A stretch of DNA of 64,000 nt from Alphaproteobacteria bacterium (GTDB lineage: Bacteria; Pseudomonadota; Alphaproteobacteria; UBA6615). The DNA lies in assembly GCA_028279245.1 (NCBI GenBank), contig JANQOE010000121.1, forward strand, positions 1-64,000, given 5' to 3'. A program made the position numbers and the translations under genes. Under the pieces are notes generated by a model. It was given only the letters and a program-made list of their open reading frames with translations. It was not told the DNA's origin and searched no databases. This document shows positions 44,744-54,083 of the stretch, one piece after another (the first letter of the stretch is position 1; every line of letters starts with the position of its first letter).

Positions 44744-45839
44744 AACACAAGAGAGTATGTGGCATCACAAGATCAAGCGCCTCGACGGCTATCCTAGCCC
44801 TGATTCAACGGTCCATGACGTGATGCAGCGGATGAACGAGCTGCACCTAGGTTTGATGCCAATCGTCACGCCGGACAGTCGGCTATTCGGGATAATTGTC
44901 GACGGGGACCTGCGCCGCTCGATTGTCGCGGGAACATCACTATCCGACCGAGCCGGGTCGATTGCCAATCGGCAGCCGTTGACTGTCTTGGACACGATGA
45001 CACGCGACGAGGTCTCCGACAGACTGATCGTTGCGAAGAAATCATTTGCGCCGGTAGTCAATAGTGAAGGCTACATCCTAGGCATCGTCTCGCTGGAGGA
45101 TGTGGCCGTCATGGAGACGGTCGATAACCCGGCAGTGATCGTCGCCGGCGGGTTTGGCAAGCGCCTGCGGCCCTACACAGAGCTGATGCCCAAACCGATG
45201 CTACCGGTCGGCGGAACACCGATAGTCATGAAGGTCATCGAGTCGCTCGTTGGCCAGGGCATAAACAAACTGCACATTCTCTTACACTACCAGCCCGAAG
45301 TGTTCTTTGACTATTTCAAGAACAAAAGCTTTCGCGGCCAAAGCGTCGACTTAGTGATTGAGGAAACGCCGCTTGGCACGGCGGGAGGTCTCAACCTTTT
45401 GCGCGAAAAGCTTGACAGGTCATTTCTTGTCGTAAACGGCGACAACATTGTCGATGCCTCCTGGGCGCAGGTGTTGGACGAACATGACAGAAGTGGCGCG
45501 CTCCTGACAATTGGCGTTGCCGAGTATCAGGTCACAATTCCATTTGGCGTGCTTGATACTGCGGACGGGGCCGTACTTGGTATTGCCGAGAAACCCACAT
45601 ATCGCTGGCCGACAATCTGCAGTGCGTATTGTATCTCGCCGGAAGCGCTCGAACTCATCCCTGACTCAGGCAGCTTTGATATGCCCGATTTGATCGAGGC
45701 ACTGCTCCGTGATCGGCAGCCCGTCCGCATATTCCGCGTTACCAAGCACCAACGCATCGAAGACCTGGTTCAAAGTCATCGGCAGGTATGGGATCACTTT
45801 CTGCAATCCAAGTTCGATGAGAGAGAAGCCACCCAATGA
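44736..45839 (+). CDS. CBS-domain sugar nucleotidyltransferase, second PtmE-type protein
   Basis: A 367-residue fusion of a CBS pair (residues 15-125; VHDVMQRMNELHLGLMPIV, DSRLFGIIVDGDLRRSIVAG, FAPVVNSEGYILGIVS) with a nucleotidyltransferase domain (VIVAGGFGKRLRPYTELMPK, MLPVGGTPIVMKVIES, HYQPEVFFDYFKNKSF, FLVVNGDNIVDA). Same architecture as the protein at 16779-17906, which suggests a paralogue with its own sugar. Start ATG 44736 fits the eight-base overlap; an earlier frame start at 44688 lies within the previous gene. It overlaps the next epimerase gene by four bases (ATGA). Confidence 0.82.
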   Translation: MRETQESMWHHKIKRLDGYPSPDSTVHDVMQRMNELHLGLMPIVTPDSRLFGIIVDGDLRRSIVAGTSLSDRAGSIANRQPLTVLDTMTRDEVSDRLIVAKKSFAPVVNSEGYILGIVSLEDVAVMETVDNPAVIVAGGFGKRLRPYTELMPKPMLPVGGTPIVMKVIESLVGQGINKLHILLHYQPEVFFDYFKNKSFRGQSVDLVIEETPLGTAGGLNLLREKLDRSFLVVNGDNIVDASWAQVLDEHDRSGALLTIGVAEYQVTIPFGVLDTADGAVLGIAEKPTYRWPTICSAYCISPEALELIPDSGSFDMPDLIEALLRDRQPVRIFRVTKHQRIEDLVQSHRQVWDHFLQSKFDEREATQ

Positions 45840-46831
45840 CCACTGCTCTTGTGCTCGGCGGAACAGGGTTTATCGGGCTTGAACTGATCCGGAGCCTGAG
45901 TGCTGACTCCCGATATCAGATCACCGCGGTAGACGACCTGTCACGTGGACGACTTGACCACGACGCGGAAGAACTGTTTGACCGTGCTCAGATCGAGTTT
46001 GTAGAAGCCGACCTCACTGATCCTTCCGCCCTTAGCCGGCTAAACCGCAGCTTCGACGAGATCTACTTGTTGGCTGGTGTAGTTGGAGTCCGCTACACGA
46101 TTGAGAAGCCATCGGATGTACTCCGGACCAACGGCATAATCGTGATCAACGTTGTGGACTGGTGGCGCCGCAACGGCGGTCGGCTGCTATACGCCTCGAC
46201 AAGCGAGGTCTACGCTGGCGGCCTAGATACAATTGACAGCTTTCCGACCCCGACACCGGAAACGGTGCCAGTCGTCATCTCGGACATCCTCCGACCACGT
46301 TTTTCCTACGCAGCATCGAAGATCTTTGGCGAGTCGCTTGTAAACTCTGCTGCACGACAATACGGCCTGCCAGCCACAATCGTCCGTTTTCACAACGTCT
46401 ACGGGCCTCGGATGGGCTATGAACATGTCGTGCCCGAACTCTCGCTGAGGCTCCTTCGGCGAGAACAGCCGTTCACACTCTATGGGCGTGATCAACGTCG
46501 TGCATTCTGCTTTGTCACCGATGCCGTTTCCGGCATGGTTGGCGCATTGTCGCAGGCTTCAAGTGAGCCTGAGATCTTCCATATCGGCAACGATGCTCAG
46601 GAAACCAAGATTGGTGACCTATTCCACATGCTGTGCACGCTGGCCGACTGGCGCCCCGAGGCGATGAATGAACGGTTGGCGCCACAGGGGTCTCCCGCCC
46701 GCCGGTGTCCCGACCTGACGAAGGCCCAAAACCAGCTCGACTATTCGCCGCGGATCGGTCTGGAGGTTGGGCTTCAGAATACCTTCACCTGGTACGCGTC
46801 GCGTCACCCCGATGGCCAACTAGACCGATGA
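45836..46831 (+). CDS. NAD-dependent epimerase/dehydratase
   Basis: A 331-residue extended SDR. Dinucleotide motif LGGTGFIGLEL, then AVDDLSRGRLD, FVEADLTDPSAL, ASTSEVYAGG, active-site YAASKIFGESLVN and RFHNVYGPRMGYEHVVPEL. The substrate is unreadable, although its place in the Leg-type group suggests a GDP- or UDP-amino-sugar. It could stand in for LegB in this set, but the first-set legB matches LegB better. ATGA overlaps on both sides. Confidence 0.82.
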   Translation: MTTALVLGGTGFIGLELIRSLSADSRYQITAVDDLSRGRLDHDAEELFDRAQIEFVEADLTDPSALSRLNRSFDEIYLLAGVVGVRYTIEKPSDVLRTNGIIVINVVDWWRRNGGRLLYASTSEVYAGGLDTIDSFPTPTPETVPVVISDILRPRFSYAASKIFGESLVNSAARQYGLPATIVRFHNVYGPRMGYEHVVPELSLRLLRREQPFTLYGRDQRRAFCFVTDAVSGMVGALSQASSEPEIFHIGNDAQETKIGDLFHMLCTLADWRPEAMNERLAPQGSPARRCPDLTKAQNQLDYSPRIGLEVGLQNTFTWYASRHPDGQLDR

Positions 46832-47994
46832 TACCAAATGCAGTTCCCAATGTCGGGGCAGCCGAGTGTGACGCGGTCGAGCAAGCTGTTAGGAGCGGAA
46901 TGCTCGCCGCCGGACCGGCTATCGCCGATCTGGAGGAGCGCATCGCCGACTACGTCGGCGCCCCGCACGCCGTTGGCGTGCAGAGCGGTACGGCGGCACT
47001 CCACCTAGCCTTGCTGGCCGCCGGCGTCGGCAAGGGTGACCTTGTGATTGTTCCAGAGATCACGTTCGTCGCAACCGCCAACGCCGTACGCTACTGCGGT
47101 GCCGAACCGGTGTTTGCAGACGTCGATCAACGCACCGGGCTAATAGACCCCGAGCCTCTTCGCACCTACCTGTCGCAGAGTTGTGAAGCCCGCAACGACG
47201 GGACGGTCGAAAAGGACTCCGGGATGAGAGTCGCGGCAATTGTCGTCGTCGACCTTTACGGCCATCCTGTGGAGGCGGACTCGGTCACCATGGTCGCACG
47301 CGACCACAAGGTGGCCGTCGTCGAGGATGCCGCTCAGGCCCTTGGTGCCGTTTATCGCGGCCGGCCAGCCGGCGGCTTGCACGAGTTTGCGACCCTGAGC
47401 TTCAACGGCAACAAGGTCATCACCGGGGGGGGAGGCGGTATGGTGGTTCTTCGAACCGCCGAGGCGGCAGAGTACTGTCGTTATCTCGCCAACCAAGCGC
47501 GTGATGATCCCGTCACGTTCGACCATCGCGAAGTCGGCTTCAACTACCGAATGCCCAACATCATCGCGAGCATTATCCTCACCCAATTTGGACGTCTTGA
47601 CGCGTTTGTGTCGCGAAAACGTGGGATCGTCGCCAGCTACGCCGACCGACTTGCGGGGACGCCGGGAGCAGCAATGGTAGCGGAAGCCGAATGGGCGCAG
47701 AGCAGTTGTTGGATGGCGGTGCTAGATCTGGACCCCAATATCTATCCGCACGGGGCTGCGCCTGTCATCGCAGGGCTAAACGCGCGAGGTGTGGGAGCAC
47801 GACCCACTTGGATCCCACTTCCCGATCTGGCTCCATATTCCTCGGCGCGGCGTCTCGGTGATACCAACGGCCGCGACTATCATCGGCGCACTCTCTGTTT
47901 GCCTTGTTCGACTGGCATCGGTGAGGACGAGATCGAAGCGGTGTCGACAGCGCTTGACGCGGTTCTCCAAGACACACAAGCACTGGCACAATGA
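46828..47994 (+). CDS. DegT/DnrJ/EryC1 aminotransferase, second LegC-like protein
   Basis: A 388-residue PLP aminotransferase. Seen: SGMLAAGPAIADLEERIADYVG, VGVQSGTAALHLALLAAG, IVPEITFVATANAVRYCGAEPVFADVD in pieces, DLYGHPVEADSV, VEDAAQALGAVYRG and SFNGNKVITGGGGG with the PLP lysine, then FNYRMPNIIASIILTQF. The LegC-like motifs are kept (VDLYGH, SFNGNKxITxGGGG). I start it at ATG 46828, overlapping the epimerase stop; the longer frame from 46705 is inside that gene. ATGA-type overlap follows with the acyltransferase. Confidence 0.85.
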   Translation: MIPNAVPNVGAAECDAVEQAVRSGMLAAGPAIADLEERIADYVGAPHAVGVQSGTAALHLALLAAGVGKGDLVIVPEITFVATANAVRYCGAEPVFADVDQRTGLIDPEPLRTYLSQSCEARNDGTVEKDSGMRVAAIVVVDLYGHPVEADSVTMVARDHKVAVVEDAAQALGAVYRGRPAGGLHEFATLSFNGNKVITGGGGGMVVLRTAEAAEYCRYLANQARDDPVTFDHREVGFNYRMPNIIASIILTQFGRLDAFVSRKRGIVASYADRLAGTPGAAMVAEAEWAQSSCWMAVLDLDPNIYPHGAAPVIAGLNARGVGARPTWIPLPDLAPYSSARRLGDTNGRDYHRRTLCLPCSTGIGEDEIEAVSTALDAVLQDTQALAQ

Positions 47995-48611
47995 CGCGAG
48001 GGCTCGTCGTGCTCGGCGCGGGTGATCATGCGACAGTCGTTATTGACGCCTGCGCGACCGCTGGCATCCCGGTTTACGGGCTGCTCGACAACGATCGACA
48101 AAGCGAAGTATTGGGCACAGCTGTGCTCGGTGACGACTCACTCCTTGACGACGCCGCTTTCGCAGCCGCTCACGATTTCCACATCGCCATCACCGACACC
48201 GCGAAACGAGCGCGGTTGGCGGACACCGTGACGGAGCACCAAGGCACCCTTGCCACCGTGGTGCATCGGGCGGCAGTCGTGTCGCAACACACAGTTGTAG
48301 GCAATGGCTGTTTCTTCGCGGCGGGCGCTGTGGTGAATCCGGGAAGTCGACTGGGGCGTTGCGTAATCGTCAACACCACAGCGAGCGTGGACCATGATTG
48401 CCACCTGGACGACCATGTGCATGTGGCGCCGGGCGCACGCCTGGCGGGCAAAGTACACTGTGGGGAGTTGGCGACGGTCGGTACGGGGGCTGTGGTCTTG
48501 CCGGGTGTTGAGGTAGGTGCAGGCGCGACCGTCGGCGCCGGGGCTACCGTGACCCGAGATGTCCCGGCGGGTGCAACAGTGATTGGCTCACCAGCGCGAG
48601 TGGTACAGTGA
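47991..48611 (+). CDS. NeuD/PglD-family sugar O/N-acyltransferase
   Basis: A 206-residue protein with an N-terminal Rossmann-like half (VVLGAGDHATVVIDACATAG, VYGLLDND) and a left-handed beta-helix of hexapeptide repeats. The helix spans about residues 100-200 (GNGCFFAAGAVVNPGSRLG, CVIVNTTASVDHDCHLDDH, GARLAGKVHCGELATVGTG). PglD and NeuD acetylate amino sugars. Next to a LegC-like aminotransferase it is the LegH-type candidate. ATG 47991 overlaps the aminotransferase gene. The last residues are a standard ATVIGSPARVV ending. Confidence 0.85.
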   Translation: MTRGLVVLGAGDHATVVIDACATAGIPVYGLLDNDRQSEVLGTAVLGDDSLLDDAAFAAAHDFHIAITDTAKRARLADTVTEHQGTLATVVHRAAVVSQHTVVGNGCFFAAGAVVNPGSRLGRCVIVNTTASVDHDCHLDDHVHVAPGARLAGKVHCGELATVGTGAVVLPGVEVGAGATVGAGATVTRDVPAGATVIGSPARVVQ

Positions 48612-50062
48612 GCGGAACGGCACGCAAGGTACTCGTTTTTGTTGACACCGACATTGTCGTCCGCGCGTTCCTGGCAAGTGATACCTTTCGCGCACTGGAA
48701 AGCCGCCATCATGTTCAATACGTGGTGCCCGACGACCGCGGTAAGGCAAAGAAGGCGCTGAACGTTGATGTCCGTGACTACGGGGTAAGCAACCCTCGTT
48801 ACTGTGGCATTCAACGCAAACGAAGTGGATACTGGTACTTTCTCTTCGCGGCAACGGCGCTCAATCGGCATCGCGGCAGTGAGACCTACTACATCGTTCG
48901 CGACGCGAAACTCAGGCGCGAACTTGGGCGGCGGAACGTACGCATCGTCGAGTTTCTCTCGCTCCCCGGCATCTACAATGCGTTTCGTTGGGTTTTAAAG
49001 CACCTTATGGGGCGGGCGGCGGAGCTAGAACAGGTGCTCGACGAGGAGCGTCCCGATCTCATCATCTACCCCACCGTCCTTACAGGGATTTTCCTCAACG
49101 ACCTGGTTCGCTCGGCCGAGCGACGTAAGGTTCCGATTATTCTGTGTATGAACTCTTGGGACAATCCAACGTCGAAAGCAGTTTGTACGGGTATGCCGAC
49201 TTGGCTTGTGGTCTGGGGAGAACAGAGTAAGCGCGAGTCCGAGCGGTTTCTCGGCATACCTGGCGACCGCATAGTCGCCTTCGGGGCCGCACAATTCCAA
49301 GTCTACCGTCAACCACCGTCTGAAAGCCGCAGCGAGTTGGCCAGACGGTTTGATGTGCCCCTCGACAAGAAAATCATTCTATACGCCGGGGTCGGTGAGA
49401 GTTTCCATGAGACCGAGTTGCTACAGAAACTTGAGGCGGCCGTCGCCTCTGGTTTGCTCGACAATTGCCATATCCTGTACCGGCCTCATCCGTGGCGCGG
49501 CAGGTTGTTGGAAGGCGAACAGGATTTCTTCTCGCTAACTTGGCACCATGTGACGATGGATCCACACATGGTCGAATACTACCAGCGCGAAATTGGCGAA
49601 GCCTCGCGTGAACTCTTCATGATCGACTACCAAATCACCAACCAGGTTCTCACTCTAGCCGACGCCGTCATCTCACCTCGGTCCACGCTGCTACTTGAGG
49701 CGCTGGTCAAGGGCAAGCCCGTACTGGTCCTCTTTCCCGAAGGCGTACAGGAACACACACAGTTCAACGTCCGGTCTGTTCATTTCCGCGACTTCTGCGC
49801 ACTTGATGTGGTCAATACTTGGTTCGGTCACGGCCAGTTGAGTGAACGTCTGGCGGACCTGCGCGTCCAGATGAACGATCCGGGGATCGCCGACCAGCTT
49901 CGCGCGGCTGCCGAGCACTTCTGCGTGACATCGGACCCACCCTACGGAGACCGGCTTGCAGGCCTAGCCGACTCAACGCTCGGCCTCCCCGCCAATGTCC
50001 CAACCGAACCAGACGCCGCGACAACCGAGCGCCGCGTCGAAAGGGCAAGCGGCTGGGTGTGA
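48608..50062 (+). CDS. GT-B-type glycosyl/glycerophosphotransferase-like protein
   Basis: A 484-residue soluble protein. The C-terminal domain has KKIILYAGVGESFHETEL, ILYRPHPWRGRLLEG and VISPRSTLLLEALVKGKPVLVLFPEG, similar in arrangement to CDP-glycerol glycerophosphotransferases and capsule transferases. The N-terminal half has HHVQYVVPDDRGKAK and IILCMNSWDNPTSKAVCTGM. Donor and acceptor unknown. Start GTG 48608, overlapping the acyltransferase gene. The last 35 residues look disordered. Confidence 0.6.
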   Translation: MSGTARKVLVFVDTDIVVRAFLASDTFRALESRHHVQYVVPDDRGKAKKALNVDVRDYGVSNPRYCGIQRKRSGYWYFLFAATALNRHRGSETYYIVRDAKLRRELGRRNVRIVEFLSLPGIYNAFRWVLKHLMGRAAELEQVLDEERPDLIIYPTVLTGIFLNDLVRSAERRKVPIILCMNSWDNPTSKAVCTGMPTWLVVWGEQSKRESERFLGIPGDRIVAFGAAQFQVYRQPPSESRSELARRFDVPLDKKIILYAGVGESFHETELLQKLEAAVASGLLDNCHILYRPHPWRGRLLEGEQDFFSLTWHHVTMDPHMVEYYQREIGEASRELFMIDYQITNQVLTLADAVISPRSTLLLEALVKGKPVLVLFPEGVQEHTQFNVRSVHFRDFCALDVVNTWFGHGQLSERLADLRVQMNDPGIADQLRAAAEHFCVTSDPPYGDRLAGLADSTLGLPANVPTEPDAATTERRVERASGWV

Positions 50063-50106
50063 ACCAGCCAAGCGCCGCCTGACAGTCAGGCCGCACTGTC
50101 CGCGCC

Positions 50107-51081
50107 ATGAAACGAAAGACAATTGTGACCGGCGGCGCCGGCATGATCGGCTCCTACTTGGCCGAGGTTCTCGTAGCCGGTGGCGATGATCAGGTTGTTG
50201 TCGTTGACGATCTATCGCGAGGTCAAGAGCAGAACCTCCGTCATATCGCGGACCGCATCGAGTTCCGGCATGGCGATCTTGAAGACGAGAGGTTTGCATC
50301 ACTCGCGCTTGGTGACGCGAACACGGTCTACCATCTCGCAAGCCGGGCCTTCGGCGTATCCTACTCTGACGGACGTCACCTGCAGATTCTCCATCACAAT
50401 GAGGCCATAACCCAGAACTTGCTGACCGCTCTGGGCGCATCACCGCCACGATGCCTGATCGTCGCAAGCTCATCCTGCGTGTATCCGGACCAGGGTCCTG
50501 ATACGATCACCGAGTTGCCGACTTTCACTGGCGAACCGGAACGAGTGAATCGTGGCTATGGCTGGGCCAAACGTTTCCTCGAACAGAAGGCGACCCTTTT
50601 CGGCCAGGAAGCTGACGTCAGAATTGTAATCGCCCGGCCATTCAATATATACGCGGAACGTTATAGGTGGGCGGGCGAACACAGTCAGGCAATCCCGATG
50701 CTTGTGAAACGTGTCATGGATGGGACCGACCCGGTTACGATCTGGGGGTCAGGAAACCAACGGCGGTCCTACGTCCATGCTTACGACTGCGCGCGTATGA
50801 TGCATGGCCTGGCCAAGACCACGGAAACGACAGTCGCTAACATCGGAACAGAAGAAACATTTTCGATCATGGAGTTAACGAAAAGCATCTGCGCCGCCGC
50901 TGGCGTCGAGCCGACACTGCGGACTGACGCCAGCAGGCCGGAAGGTCGCTTCACCAAGAGCGCCGATATGACTCATTTTCGCTCCATTGTGCCCGAGTTC
51001 GCATATGCCATCCCGCTGGAAGACGGGCTCAACCGAATGATCGACTGGTATCATTCAACCGACTTCAAGGCAGCGCCTTAG
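50107..51081 (+). CDS. NAD-dependent epimerase/dehydratase (nucleotide sugar)
   Basis: A 324-residue SDR. It opens TIVTGGAGMIGSYLAEVL, with VVVDDLSRGQEQNLRHI, VYHLASRAFGVSYSD, VASSSCVYPDQGP, active-site YGWAKRFLEQKA, RPFNIYAERYRWAGEHSQ and IWGSGNQRRSYVHAYDCARMM. The pattern is close to GDP-mannose epimerases and fucose-synthase-like enzymes, though the product is not clear. Start ATG 50107 follows a 44-base gap. It precedes the glycosyltransferase block. Confidence 0.82.
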   Translation: MKRKTIVTGGAGMIGSYLAEVLVAGGDDQVVVVDDLSRGQEQNLRHIADRIEFRHGDLEDERFASLALGDANTVYHLASRAFGVSYSDGRHLQILHHNEAITQNLLTALGASPPRCLIVASSSCVYPDQGPDTITELPTFTGEPERVNRGYGWAKRFLEQKATLFGQEADVRIVIARPFNIYAERYRWAGEHSQAIPMLVKRVMDGTDPVTIWGSGNQRRSYVHAYDCARMMHGLAKTTETTVANIGTEETFSIMELTKSICAAAGVEPTLRTDASRPEGRFTKSADMTHFRSIVPEFAYAIPLEDGLNRMIDWYHSTDFKAAP

Positions 51082-51097
51082 CCGAACCGGCATCCCC

Positions 51098-52255
51098 GTG
51101 ACGCACCGTACAGTCTTCATGTTCCCGGCCCAGAGCCGCACCGACCGACTAACCGGTGCCCGCAACGGATCCGTGCCCCACGAATTCTTCTACGGCTACA
51201 TCGCTTTACAGGACGCCGGCTACGAAGTTGACATGGCAGATAGTCGGTCTGATCCGAAGAGTCCGTTGGGACGCGGACTGCTGCAGCTTGAAATCCGGCG
51301 TAACGCATTGGTTGGTTTTGGCTACAGTTTGCAGCGGGTGCTTGGAGCGTCTGACGCGCTCACGGACAGCACGGTGGCTATCAGCTTCACCGACGGGTTC
51401 AGCCTGTCGCTTGGCCTCTACGGACACAGGGTTTCGCAGCGGCCGACTTTGGTCGGCGGTTTCCACGGCCTTGCGGACACCGTCGACTTCGTGCCTCGCG
51501 CATTCCGCCAGGCAACTCATCGGCGGATCAAGCGAGCCGCCGCCGGACTCGATCACCTGTTCTTCTTTGGCGACCAGGACCGTCTGCAGTCAATCAAGCG
51601 CTTCGGTATTCCGCCGGAGAAAACAAGCTTGTATCGGTTCGGTGTCGACACCGACTTTTGGTCGCCGGGATCTGCGAGGAATGGCAGCGCAGTACTCGCG
51701 GTCGGCTCTGACCCCAAACGGGACTATGCAACACTGATTGCAGCCCGATGCGCGGCACCACTAACACTCTTAACGCGTCTGCCAATCAAGGTACCCGCCG
51801 ACCGGCAGGTCAGTGTCGTCCACGGAAGCTATCACGGGTCGCCGATAACGGACATCGTCTTGCGTGATATGTACCGTTCCGCGGCTGTGGTTGTTGTTCC
51901 CCTGCTGGATGTTTGGCAGCCCACCGGATACAGCGTAACGCTACAGGCCATGGCGTGTGGCCGCCCCGTGGTGCTTTCGAACATAAAGGGACTATGGGAC
52001 CGCAATCTGTTCCATGACGGGTCCAATTGCATTCTGGTTCCCCCAGGCGACCCTGCCAAGCTAGCGCAAGCGGTCGAGCGGTTGCGTTCAGACCCGCAGC
52101 TATGCGAACGCATGGGCGTTGCCGCTCGCGCCACCGCGGAAAAACACTTTTCCATGGGCAGGATGAATCGGGACACGCGGAACCTTGTAGAGTGCTTCGG
52201 TGGCAAGCCGGCAGCTAGGCCGTCGGCGCCCGCAGTCGCCGCACACACCAGATGA
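51098..52255 (+). CDS. glycosyltransferase, GT4-like
   Basis: A 385-residue GT-B glycosyltransferase. The C-terminal domain shows FFFGDQDRLQSIKRFGIP, RFGVDTDFWSPGSA, VVVVPLLDVWQPTGYSVTL (donor-site EXE-like region is altered) and QAMACGRPVVLSNIKGLWD. The N-terminal half lacks a clear signature. Probably adds a sugar to the repeat unit; donor unknown. GTG 51098. The stop overlaps the next gene by four bases. Confidence 0.72.
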   Translation: MTHRTVFMFPAQSRTDRLTGARNGSVPHEFFYGYIALQDAGYEVDMADSRSDPKSPLGRGLLQLEIRRNALVGFGYSLQRVLGASDALTDSTVAISFTDGFSLSLGLYGHRVSQRPTLVGGFHGLADTVDFVPRAFRQATHRRIKRAAAGLDHLFFFGDQDRLQSIKRFGIPPEKTSLYRFGVDTDFWSPGSARNGSAVLAVGSDPKRDYATLIAARCAAPLTLLTRLPIKVPADRQVSVVHGSYHGSPITDIVLRDMYRSAAVVVVPLLDVWQPTGYSVTLQAMACGRPVVLSNIKGLWDRNLFHDGSNCILVPPGDPAKLAQAVERLRSDPQLCERMGVAARATAEKHFSMGRMNRDTRNLVECFGGKPAARPSAPAVAAHTR

Positions 52256-53268
52256 AAGTCGCCATCGGCCAGCGCATAGCGGAAGGTCCCTGGGGCGGTG
52301 GCAATAACTTCGTCCGCGCACTTGCAGAACGACTGAAATTGAAGGGACACAGTGTTGTATTTGATCTTCAGCCAGACGCAGACATCGCGCTGATAACGGA
52401 TCCCCGCCGGCGGAATCCGCTCGTCACATTCACGCCTGGCAACGTCCTGCGCCACATCGCCCGCTATCCAAAGGTGTTGGTTGTTCATCGCATCAACGAG
52501 TGTGACGAACGCAAGGGCACCCGCACCATGAACTGGCGACTGCGGACAGCGAATTATGCAGCCGATGCAACGGCCTTCATCGCGTCCTGGCTACGTGACC
52601 TCCGTGTGTGGCGAGGAGAAAGCGAGCCTGCGGTCATCCTCAACGGCGCCGACACGAACGTCTTCTGCCCGCTTGGCAACCAACCTTGGGACGGTGCGGG
52701 CCCATTGCGCCTCGTCACCCATCACTGGGGCGGCAATCGGCTTAAGGGCTTCGACGTCTATCAACGCCTGGATGCGATGCTTGCCGAACCGCCATGGCGG
52801 GATCGCATCGCCTTCACATACGTCGGCAATTTGCCATCCGGAATCGAGTTTCGACATGTCCGCCACGTCGAGCCGCTCGCGGGAGACGCGCTTGCGGACG
52901 AACTGCGGCGTCACCACGTCTATGTCACAGCCTCCATCAACGAACCGGCGGGCATGCACCACATAGAGGGTGCGCTATGTGGCCTGCCGCTCATCTACCG
53001 TAGAAGCGGCGCCCTTCCCGAATACTGTGACGGCTACGGTGAACCGTTCGATGGTCCGGAGGACTTCGTTACGGCGGTAGAGCGTATGGGACAGAGTTAT
53101 GGTCGCTGGTGCGAACGTCTTGCGAGCTATCCTCACACCGCCGAAGCGATGAGCGATGGTTACATCGAGTTCTTTGAGTCACTCGTCGCGCGCCGAGACG
53201 AGATCGTCGCGCAACGCCGGTTGTGGCGGGACCCGGTCGCCGGGCTTGCAACCCAACTCCCCATGTAG
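52252..53268 (+). CDS. glycosyltransferase (GT4-like)
   Basis: A 338-residue putative glycosyltransferase. N-terminal RIAEGPWGGGNNFVRALAE fits the acceptor-side glycine-rich loop. Then VLVVHRINECDERKGTRTMN, TAFIASWLRDLRVW, VILNGADTNVFCPLG and the C-terminal YVTASINEPAGMHHIEGALC, GLPLIYRRSGALPEYC. The sugar it transfers is unknown. ATG 52252 overlaps the previous gene (ATGA). It ends eight bases before the methyltransferase gene. Confidence 0.7.
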   Translation: MKVAIGQRIAEGPWGGGNNFVRALAERLKLKGHSVVFDLQPDADIALITDPRRRNPLVTFTPGNVLRHIARYPKVLVVHRINECDERKGTRTMNWRLRTANYAADATAFIASWLRDLRVWRGESEPAVILNGADTNVFCPLGNQPWDGAGPLRLVTHHWGGNRLKGFDVYQRLDAMLAEPPWRDRIAFTYVGNLPSGIEFRHVRHVEPLAGDALADELRRHHVYVTASINEPAGMHHIEGALCGLPLIYRRSGALPEYCDGYGEPFDGPEDFVTAVERMGQSYGRWCERLASYPHTAEAMSDGYIEFFESLVARRDEIVAQRRLWRDPVAGLATQLPM

Positions 53269-53276
53269 TTCTGCCA

Positions 53277-54083
53277 ATGCGAAAAGACTACATAGCCGAT
53301 ACCGGCGAAGCGCCGTCCAGTGAGACAGATTTCGTCGAAAGCTACTGGACGGCCAAGTGGGATGAACTCGGCGGTCCCAAGGGTGCACCACAGGCCGCGG
53401 CGCGCAGCATTCCACGCAAGGCCGAGTATCGTGTCATGGCGCCCTGGCTTGCCAAGCTGCCTCCGGGCGCGCGCCTGCTGGACGGTGGCTGCGGCCTTGG
53501 CGACTGGACACTGTGCCTAACCGAGAAAGGGTTCCCCACCCTAGGTCTCGACATCAGCCGCAAGACTGTCGCGGCACTTCGATCGCGGTTCCCCGAGCAC
53601 GAGTTCCTCGTCGGTGATATCCGCGACACTGGACTCCCTAGCAGCAGTTTAGATGGCTATTTCTCCTGGGGCACATTCGAGCATTTTGAGGCAGGGCTGC
53701 ACCATTGTACCGACGAGGCACGTCGCATCTTGAAGCCGGGCGGCTATCTCTTCATCACGGTGCCCTTTGACAACCTCCGCCAAGCATGGCTGGCGAAACG
53801 ACGGCGGGCCAGCGCATCACCACCCGCACACCAGCGCTTCTATCAATGGCGACTCACCCGGCAAGAACTCAGTACAGTTCTGGTTGACGGCGGCTTCGAC
53901 GTTCTCGAAGTAAGGCCGATCCATCGCCGTCAGGGTGTGCTACGCAGCCTGCACCATGAGCTGGGTTTCGATTATCGCTGGCTTATCACCAAAGGCTTGA
54001 GCGTCGCGCTAGCCCCCTTTGTGCCTGGCAGTGTCTTTGCGCACATGTTGATGGCCGTGGCCCGTCGGCCACACGACACATGA
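53277..54083 (+). CDS. SAM-dependent methyltransferase
   Basis: A 268-residue class I methyltransferase. Motif I is LLDGGCGLGDWTLCLTE, followed by TLGLDISRKTVAAL, FLVGDIRDTGLPSSSLDGYFS and ARRILKPGGYLFITVPFDN. The C-terminal half may hold an acceptor-binding module (FYQWRLTRQELSTVLVDGGF). Likely acts on a glycan or sugar intermediate. ATG 53277 is chosen, since the longer frame from 53223 starts inside the glycosyltransferase gene. Overlaps the Gmd-like gene by four bases. Confidence 0.78.
   Translation: MRKDYIADTGEAPSSETDFVESYWTAKWDELGGPKGAPQAAARSIPRKAEYRVMAPWLAKLPPGARLLDGGCGLGDWTLCLTEKGFPTLGLDISRKTVAALRSRFPEHEFLVGDIRDTGLPSSSLDGYFSWGTFEHFEAGLHHCTDEARRILKPGGYLFITVPFDNLRQAWLAKRRRASASPPAHQRFYQWRLTRQELSTVLVDGGFDVLEVRPIHRRQGVLRSLHHELGFDYRWLITKGLSVALAPFVPGSVFAHMLMAVARRPHDT

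Noticed and set aside
53070-53090. A second ops-like sequence (GGCGGTAG within a glycosyltransferase gene)
   Set aside because: It sits inside coding sequence, matches only the first eight bases well, and is not in a leader.
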